Shown: positions 6,391-10,774 of the stretch, one piece after another
Layout: the number at the start of each line of letters is the position of its first letter
Numbering within the stretch: the first letter of the stretch is position 1
Assembly: GCA_003162235.1 (NCBI GenBank)
Contig: PMMN01000080.1
Location: forward strand, 950-11,723
DNA length: 10,774 nt
Origin: Actinomycetota bacterium
GTDB taxonomy: Bacteria > Actinomycetota > Thermoleophilia > Gaiellales > Gaiellaceae
Reading direction: 5' to 3'
Program-made: the position numbers and the translations under genes
Notes under the pieces: model-generated
What the model was told of the DNA's origin: nothing
The model's database searches: none
Seen by the model: only the letters and a program-made list of their open reading frames with translations

Positions 6391-6420
6391 ACTATCAAAG
6401 GGATAGTTTTGGTGTAGAAT
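6391..6420 (+). promoter_or_regulatory. HxlR-gene promoter with overlapping dyad, probable autoregulatory site
   Basis: A -10 box TAGAAT (6415-6420) lies 7 nt before the ATG at 6428, so the transcript is probably leaderless. Overlapping the -35 position and spacer is the inverted repeat ACTATC-AAAGG-GATAGT (6391-6407). HxlR-family dimers bind such dyads, often at their own promoter, so this is a candidate operator. Confidence 0.5.
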
Positions 6421-6427
6421 CCCTTCT

Positions 6428-6802
6428 ATGCGGACTCTTTCGGACATCCACGCGACCGACTGCTGCGGAGTCGCGGCCACCGCCGAAATCATCGGCGCCA
6501 AGTGGACGGCGCTAATCGTTCACGACCTCTCCGAGGGCGCTCGGCGCTTCTCCGAGCTCGAGCACGCCTGCCCTGGAATCAGCCCGCGCACGCTCTCCGA
6601 GCGTCTGCGCACGCTCGAGCAGGAGGGCTTCCTCGAGCGCAAGAGCTTCCCTGAGTCGCCGCCGCGGGTCGAGTACTCGCTGACCGAGAAAGGGCGCGGC
6701 CTGCTCTCGATCATCCACGAGATGAGCCAGTTCGGTCACAGCTGGCTCGGTTGCCGGCACCACCAGGCAACTGCCCCGGCCGTCGAGCCTGCGACCGCCT
6801 AG
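6428..6802 (+). CDS. HxlR-family winged-helix transcriptional regulator with N-terminal vicinal cysteines
   Basis: A 124-residue DNA-binding protein. The winged helix-turn-helix spans about 15-100: the family signature IIGAKWTALIVHDLSEGARRF (21-41), recognition helix ISPRTLSERLRTLEQEGFLER (51-71) and the wing with VEYSLTEKGRGLL (81-93). HxlR proteins are dimeric regulators of aldehyde, quinone, electrophile and disulfide stress; several sense through a conserved cysteine just before the first helix. Here that spot has two adjacent cysteines, C12 and C13, with C48 and C109 besides. The divergent VOC gene is the natural target candidate, and the dyad at 6391-6407 suggests self-control. The C-terminal tail after 110 is short, Ala/Pro-rich and probably disordered. 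The ATG start fits a TAGAAT box 7 nt upstream. The inducer is unknown. Confidence 0.92.
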   Translation: MRTLSDIHATDCCGVAATAEIIGAKWTALIVHDLSEGARRFSELEHACPGISPRTLSERLRTLEQEGFLERKSFPESPPRVEYSLTEKGRGLLSIIHEMSQFGHSWLGCRHHQATAPAVEPATA

Positions 6803-6826
6803 CTCCTCGAAGCGAAGTCCGTCCGA

Positions 6827-6846
6827 GCGCGGTCAGACGGCCGCGC
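6827..6846. terminator. Weak hairpin between convergent HxlR and M20 genes
   Basis: GCGCGG (6827-6832) can pair with CCGCGC (6841-6846) around an 8-nt loop that contains the M20 stop codon. Only 30 bp separate the two stop codons, so some shared termination signal is expected, but this stem is short and lacks a U-tract. Confidence 0.25.
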
Positions 6847-8176
6847 GCTTCGGTTCGAGCCGAGCTCCAAACTCGCTCAGGATCTCTCTGGCCGCGGCGA
6901 TACCGGGCTCCAGGTAACCGGCCCAGAAGCGCTCGTTCGGGGAGTGAATGTTCCCCTCGGGGAGGTCGAAGCCGGTCACGACCGCCGGGATGCCTTTGAG
7001 CTGAAGTGCGTGCATGATCGGCATCGTGCCGCCGCTGCGAACGAGCAGCGGGCGGCGGCCGAAGGAGCGCTCGAACGCGGCCAGAGCGAGCTGGATCGCG
7101 GGCGCATCGTGCAGCACCAGCCCCGGAGGGCTCAAAGAGAGGAGTTGGACGCGTAGCTCAGCTCCGGCCGGAGCCGCTTCGCGCAGGAGCCGCTCCAGCG
7201 CCCCGGCGATCGTGTCGGGATCCTGGCCGGGAGCGAGCCGAATCGAGAGGTTGGCCTCGGCGCGGACTGGAAGCACGGTCTTCTGCAAATGCGGCGAGCC
7301 GCCTACGATGCCGTTTACGTCGAGCGCCGGCTGGGCGCCGGTACGGCGATAGAACTCCGCGGCGGCGTTCGAGTCGGACGGGTGGGCACCCTGCTCGGCC
7401 AGAACGTCGGCGCCGGGCGGAAGCGTCGCGATCGACGCCAACTCCTCGGCACTCAGAGGTGTGACTCCCTCGAGCAGCGGCCCGGGGAGGCGACCCTCGA
7501 TCGGAAGCACCGCCGCCAGTGTCGTATTGAGGGCGTGCAGCGCGTTCAGCGCAGCGCCGCCGTAGACGCCCGAGTGGAGATCGCGATCGCCACTCGAGAG
7601 CTCGAGATGGAAATAGGCCAGGCCGCGCGAGGCGATCGTGAAGGCGGGAACGTCGCGCTCGATCATCGAGGTGTCGAAGATCAGGCAGGCGTCGGCGCCG
7701 CGCTCGTCGGCGGCCAAGAAGTCGGCGATCGAGTGGCCGCCGATCTCCTCCTCGCCGTCGCAGGCAAAGCGGACGTTGACCGGCAGGGCTCCGTCGCGGG
7801 CAAGCGACCTAGCCGCCTCGAGCAGGATCAGCAGCTGCCCTTTGTCGTCGGCAACGCCGCGCCCGTAGAGCCAGCCCTCCCGCTCCACGAGCGTGAACGG
7901 GTCTGACTCCCAGAGCTCGATCGGCTCGACTGTCTGCACGTCGAAGTGGCCGTAGCAGAGAACGGTCGGCCCGTCCCGCCCGTCCGAGGCGGCGATCTCG
8001 CCGACTACGAGCGGCTGCCCTTGCCAGTCGATCCTCGCGCCCTTGCCGCCCGCTTCGCGGATCTTCCCGGCCAACCACTCGCCGGCTCGCTCGACGTCGC
8101 CGACGCGCTCGGGATCGGCGCTGACGCTGGGGATTGCGATCCATTCCGCCAGCTCGGCGAGGAGTTCTTGGCTCAC
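6833..8176 (-). CDS. M20-family dizinc metallopeptidase (dipeptidase-like)
   Basis: A 447-residue cytoplasmic peptidase of the M20/carnosinase-type dipeptidase group. The di-metal site is readable: H77 and D79 in GHFDVQ, the bridging D110 in GVADDKG, E142/E143 in the DGEEEIGG block (general base and metal ligand), D168 in LIFDTS and the C-terminal His in NIHSPNE. The lid/dimerisation domain with DLHSGVYGG (199-207) is inserted in the middle, as usual. Such enzymes cleave short peptides or N-acylated amino acids; the substrate here is not known. The GTG at 8176 is chosen because the protein's homology begins just there (SQELLAELAEWIAIPSVS) and a TACACT box ends 7 nt upstream, so the mRNA is likely leaderless; an upstream ATG at 8272 would run through the divergent gene. 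Length matches the family. Confidence 0.92.
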   Translation of the reverse strand: MSQELLAELAEWIAIPSVSADPERVGDVERAGEWLAGKIREAGGKGARIDWQGQPLVVGEIAASDGRDGPTVLCYGHFDVQTVEPIELWESDPFTLVEREGWLYGRGVADDKGQLLILLEAARSLARDGALPVNVRFACDGEEEIGGHSIADFLAADERGADACLIFDTSMIERDVPAFTIASRGLAYFHLELSSGDRDLHSGVYGGAALNALHALNTTLAAVLPIEGRLPGPLLEGVTPLSAEELASIATLPPGADVLAEQGAHPSDSNAAAEFYRRTGAQPALDVNGIVGGSPHLQKTVLPVRAEANLSIRLAPGQDPDTIAGALERLLREAAPAGAELRVQLLSLSPPGLVLHDAPAIQLALAAFERSFGRRPLLVRSGGTMPIMHALQLKGIPAVVTGFDLPEGNIHSPNERFWAGYLEPGIAAAREILSEFGARLEPKRAAV

Positions 8177-8196
8177 GGCGGGCAGTGTACTAGGGT
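8168..8196. promoter_or_regulatory. Back-to-back promoters of the M20 and small secreted-protein genes
   Basis: On the plus strand TTGGCT (8168-8173), 17 nt, then TAGGGT (8191-8196) sits 6 nt before the ATG at 8203. On the minus strand TACACT (8184-8189) sits 7 nt before the GTG at 8176. The two -10 boxes are 1 bp apart, and both genes would be leaderless. The plus -35 box lies inside the M20 coding start. No good -35 is seen for the M20 side. Confidence 0.4.
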
Positions 8197-8202
8197 GAAT
8201 CC

Positions 8203-8691
8203 ATGCGACTAGTAACGCTCGTCGCGATCGCCGCGTTCGCCTCCACTTCGATCGCGCTCGCCGGCGGCTCACACCTGATCACAACAAGCTCGGTCGGTAA
8301 GGGCAAGCTCGGCCAGACGCGCGCCGCCTACGAGGCCGCTTACGGCAAGCCGACCAGCACCGACAATCTCGAGGGCGGGCTCACGCGCCTCAACTACGCA
8401 GGTCACGTCGAGGTCTACTTCACCACCGGAACGAACTCCGGCCGCTACATCGTCACGTCCGGCGCGGCCTTCAGGACAGCCCAGAAGGTGGGACCGTGCT
8501 CAAAGGCCTCGGCCATCAAGAGCGCTTACAAGTCGGCGGTGAAGTTGAATCTCGCCGGTGGCGAGTACGCCTATCGTCTCGGCTCGAAGCTCTGGTTCGA
8601 GATCGAGGCTGGTAAGGTCGCGGCCGTCGCCCTCGGCTCGGGCAAGCAGGCGGCCTGGATCGCTTCGAACGCCGTTTCTTGCGGTCCGTAA
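8203..8691 (+). CDS. Small secreted protein of unknown function with two similar halves
   Basis: A 162-residue protein with a clear Sec signal peptide (MRLVTLVAIAAFASTSIALA, cleavage after residue 20). The mature part seems to consist of two similar units: VGKGKLGQTRAAYEAAYGKP followed by a turn and VEVYFTTGTNSGRYIVTSG (31-87), and VGPCSKASAIKSAYKSAVKL followed by KLWFEIEAGKVAAVALG (96-145). Each is a helix after a Gly turn and then a beta meander. The first unit has the GxxxxxxxxxYGKP pattern seen in small exported lipoprotein-like domains (SmpA/BamE-like), but this is only a resemblance. C99 and C160 may form a disulfide. No lipobox is present. It precedes the glycosidase by 14 nt on the same strand. 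Function not known. Confidence 0.75.
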   Translation: MRLVTLVAIAAFASTSIALAGGSHLITTSSVGKGKLGQTRAAYEAAYGKPTSTDNLEGGLTRLNYAGHVEVYFTTGTNSGRYIVTSGAAFRTAQKVGPCSKASAIKSAYKSAVKLNLAGGEYAYRLGSKLWFEIEAGKVAAVALGSGKQAAWIASNAVSCGP

Positions 8692-8705
8692 TCCACTCTT
8701 CCCCG

Positions 8706-10220
8706 ATGCCGGCAAAGCGCGAAACCAAGACGCTGCTCCCGGAAGGATTCCGCTTCGGAGTCGCCACCTCCGCTTTCCAGATCGAGGGCGGTCTGAATGG
8801 GCCGGGCGAGCCGGCCAACAACTGGGTGGGATGGGAAAGGGCGGGCCGGGTCGAGCCTTCGGGAATCGCCGTCGATTTCTGGAATCGCTACGAGGATCTG
8901 CTCGATCGCGCCGCTGCGCTCGGCTGCGACACGTTCCGGCTCGGGCTGGAGTGGGCGCGAGTCGAGCCCGAGGAGGGGCAGGTCGACGAGACCGCCCTCG
9001 ACCGCTACTCGGCGATGATCGACGCCTGCCGCGAACGAGGGCTCGAGCCGCTGGTAACGCTGCACCACTTCACGCACCCGGCCTGGCTGGGAGAGGACTT
9101 CTGGCTCTCGCCGGCGTCGCCGGAGCGCTTCGCCGCTTGGACAAAGCTGGCAATCGATCGCCTGGCCGATCGCTGCCGACTCTGGATCACCTTCAACGAG
9201 ATCGGCATACTCGCGCAGCTCTGCTACGCCTTCGGCATGCATCCTCCCGGGCGCCGGCTCGCCTGGACGGACGTGTACAAGGCGATCGGGCACATGCTCG
9301 CCGCGCACGTCCGCAGCTACGAGCTGATCCACGAGCGCCGGCCCGACGCCGTCGTCCACACGAACGCCTCCACGAACAGCATCTACGAGCACGACCGTCT
9401 GCTCACCGACCTGCTGCTCGCGCGCGCCCTGGGCGTACCCCGCGACGATCTCGGCGCCTGGACGATCGAGCGGCGCGCGGCCTGGTACGACGCCATCGCC
9501 CCAGCGAAGCCGATCGAGCGCTTCTTCCGCCGAACTTCGGCCGCAGCGGCCCCGGTCGGCAAGGCGCCGCTCCTGAGCCGGCTCAGCGAGCGTGTGCGCC
9601 GGGGATCGGAGGATCCAGAGGGAGCTCTCCGACCGGCGGTCGAGGCGATCTACTCGAGCCCGCACGAGCGGACGCTCGACGTGCTCGGGATCGATTACTA
9701 CGACCCGGTGGCCTCCAACCACATGCGCCTGCCCGGCCACCGAACCGCCGGAGGCCGCTCGCTACTTCCGAACGCCGAACTCTGGGACGACGTCGTCTAT
9801 CCCGCAGGGCTGACCGAGTACGCGCGTGCCAACCTTGCCCTCTCGGCGGAGGCGAGCGGCGACGGGCGCCCGCTCGAGCTCTGGATCGTCGAGAACGGCC
9901 TCTGCAACCGGGTGCGTAACGGTCACAGCTATGAGCGGATCGACGGCTGGGACCGGCCGCGCTACCTGCGCGAGAACCTGGCCGCGCTCGTCGCTGGGCT
10001 CGACGCCGGACTGCCGATCGGCGCCTACCTGCACTGGTCGCTGGTGGACAACTACGAGTGGGGCAGCTATCAGCCCCGCTTCGGCATCCACGGCGTCGAC
10101 CGCGAGCGCGGAGTCAAGGTGCTCGACACGGACTCGATGGGCCGCGACTCGGCCGGCACCTACCGGCTTCTGATCGAGGGCTTGCGCGCCGGCGACCGCT
10201 CGGTGCTCACCAGCGAGTGA
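8706..10220 (+). CDS. Glycoside hydrolase family 1 (beta-glycosidase), diverged variant
   Basis: A 504-residue cytoplasmic enzyme of the retaining GH1 clan-A TIM barrel. Catalytic acid/base E165 lies in WITFNEIG and nucleophile E396 in LWIVENGL. Sugar-binding residues of the family are recognisable: Q25 in AFQIEGG, H121 in VTLHHFTHPAWL, N164, W444 in HWSLVDNYEWG, and E451-W452. It is diverged: the usual NEP is NEI, and the stretch about 240-310 (APAKPIERFFRR and a Ser/Arg-rich segment) is unlike classical beta-glucosidases. No signal peptide, so it probably acts on imported or internal beta-glycosides; substrate is open. The ATG at 8706 is 14 nt after the secreted-protein stop, probably same transcript; no Shine-Dalgarno is visible. 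A TTG at 8679 would overlap that gene and is less likely. Convergent with the sigma-factor gene, stop codons 8 bp apart. Confidence 0.92.
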   Translation: MPAKRETKTLLPEGFRFGVATSAFQIEGGLNGPGEPANNWVGWERAGRVEPSGIAVDFWNRYEDLLDRAAALGCDTFRLGLEWARVEPEEGQVDETALDRYSAMIDACRERGLEPLVTLHHFTHPAWLGEDFWLSPASPERFAAWTKLAIDRLADRCRLWITFNEIGILAQLCYAFGMHPPGRRLAWTDVYKAIGHMLAAHVRSYELIHERRPDAVVHTNASTNSIYEHDRLLTDLLLARALGVPRDDLGAWTIERRAAWYDAIAPAKPIERFFRRTSAAAAPVGKAPLLSRLSERVRRGSEDPEGALRPAVEAIYSSPHERTLDVLGIDYYDPVASNHMRLPGHRTAGGRSLLPNAELWDDVVYPAGLTEYARANLALSAEASGDGRPLELWIVENGLCNRVRNGHSYERIDGWDRPRYLRENLAALVAGLDAGLPIGAYLHWSLVDNYEWGSYQPRFGIHGVDRERGVKVLDTDSMGRDSAGTYRLLIEGLRAGDRSVLTSE

Positions 10221-10228
10221 CGGGCAGC

Positions 10229-10774
10229 CTAGGCGACTTCGCGTAGCTTCAGCGTCTCGGCCATCGCGCGCAGCTTCTTCAGGCTCTGGTTCTCGATCTG
10301 ACGGATGCGCTCGCGGGTGACGTTGAAGGCGCGACCGACTTCGTCGAGCGTGCGCGGGTGCTCGCCGTCGAGGCCGTAGCGCAGCTCGAGCACGCGGCGC
10401 TCGCGGTAGGAGAGGCACTGGAGCAGACGCTTCAGCGTCTCGCGGCGCATCGTCAGTTCGGCCGCCTCGTCCGGCAGCGGCGTCGAAGAGTCGGGGATGA
10501 AGTGACCGAACTCGGACTCCTCTTCGTCACCGACCGGCTTCTCGAGCGAGACCGGCGTCTGGGCGGCGCGCAGGATCTGGTCGATCTCGTCGATGGGTAG
10601 GTCGAGTTCGCGTGAGAGCTCCTCGCTCGTCGGCAGGCGGCCGTTCTGCGCCTGGAGCTTGCGCTCGGCGCGCATGATCCGGTTCAGCTTCTCGACCACG
10701 TGCACCGGCATGCGGATCGTGCGCCCCTTGTCGGCGAGTGCCCGGGCGACAGCCTGGCGGATCCACCAGGTGGC
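10229..10774 (-). CDS. Primary-type sigma-70 factor (RpoD/SigA-like), C-terminal part, cut by window edge
   Basis: The frame is open to the right edge; 181 residues are visible. The sequence starts inside region 2.4 (ATWWIRQAVARALADKGRTIRMP, the -10 recognition helix), continues through region 3 (about 22-100) and region 4, where LSYRERRVLELRYGLDGEHPRTLDEVGRAFNVTRERIRQIENQSLKKL (121-168) holds the -35-binding helix-turn-helix. Sigma factors direct core RNA polymerase to promoters. The strong region 2.4/4.2 signature places it among group 1/2 sigmas. Its C-terminus (RAMAETLKLREVA) lacks the HPSRS-type tail common in housekeeping sigmas, so it may be a group 2 relative. Without the N-terminal part, group 1 and 2 cannot be separated. 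It converges on the glycosidase with 8 bp between stop codons. Confidence 0.93.
   Translation of the reverse strand, partial: ATWWIRQAVARALADKGRTIRMPVHVVEKLNRIMRAERKLQAQNGRLPTSEELSRELDLPIDEIDQILRAAQTPVSLEKPVGDEEESEFGHFIPDSSTPLPDEAAELTMRRETLKRLLQCLSYRERRVLELRYGLDGEHPRTLDEVGRAFNVTRERIRQIENQSLKKLRAMAETLKLREVA

Noticed and set aside
5596..6417. Plus-strand open frame of 273 codons
   Set aside because: It runs antisense through the whole VOC gene and the promoter spacer, has no family resemblance and is rich in low-complexity Arg/Gly/Pro/Ala; the VOC frame on the other strand is clearly the real one.
8571..9740. Minus-strand open frame of 389 codons
   Set aside because: It is antisense to the glycoside hydrolase, whose catalytic motifs are intact; long antisense frames are common in GC-rich genes.
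10227..10234. Palindrome GCCTAGGC between the glycosidase and sigma-factor stop codons
   Set aside because: Only 8 bp, no loop and no U-tract; short palindromes like this are expected by chance.
1..10774. CRISPR arrays, insertion sequences, integrase or attachment sites
   Set aside because: No spaced direct repeats, terminal inverted repeats or transposase/integrase-like frames were seen by eye; base composition and codon style look even across the window except for short intergenic stretches.

Overview
The window is GC-rich DNA from a chromosome, with genes packed on both strands. The gene content and style suggest a high-GC actinobacterium, perhaps of the Thermoleophilia (Gaiella/Solirubrobacter-like). 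The pointers are a primary-type sigma-70 factor, Lhr-type helicase, GTG starts, two Sec-secreted proteins of unknown function, and several genes that start about 7 nt after a TANNNT -10 box. The taxonomy is inferred from style only. I see no rRNA, tRNA, insertion sequence, CRISPR array, integrase or phage gene, and no plain frameshift. It reads as ordinary chromosome rather than a genomic island.

Layout. 1-2165 (-) is the N-terminal part of an Lhr-family ATP-dependent helicase cut by the left edge. Across a 254-bp divergent spacer lie an NTF2/SnoaL-like small protein (2420-2842, +) and a two-HKD phospholipase D-superfamily protein (2842-3915, +), joined by a 1-base stop/start overlap. An intrinsic terminator at 3923-3954 separates them from a convergent OsmC-family gene (3940-4380, -). 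Divergent from OsmC is a secreted protein of unknown function (4476-5390, +). A hairpin at 5402-5437 follows it and also ends a 55-codon small ORF on the opposite strand (5439-5606, -). 5607-5865 has no gene I can support. A 14-bp perfect GC hairpin (5866-5900) terminates a VOC/glyoxalase-family gene (5929-6297, -), which is divergent from an HxlR-family regulator (6428-6802, +). Their 130-bp spacer carries a perfect 24-bp palindrome and a separate dyad in the HxlR promoter. An M20 metallopeptidase (6833-8176, -) follows, then back-to-back with it a small secreted protein (8203-8691, +), a family 1 glycoside hydrolase (8706-10220, +) and, convergent, the C-terminal half of a primary-type sigma factor (10229-10774, -) cut by the right edge.

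How the genes fit together. Most are separate housekeeping or stress units. The clearest functional group is OsmC (thiol/peroxide chemistry), VOC (possible electrophile or glyoxalase chemistry) and an HxlR regulator with N-terminal vicinal cysteines. The last two share a control region, which suggests a small redox/electrophile-responsive pair. The helicase and the HKD protein are both nucleic-acid-type enzymes placed divergently, but nothing in the sequence proves a joint system. I did not find a convincing new multi-gene system. The most notable items are the 24-bp palindrome, the unannotated small ORF, the OsmC protein lacking its usual second cysteine, and the repeated leaderless-promoter pattern.
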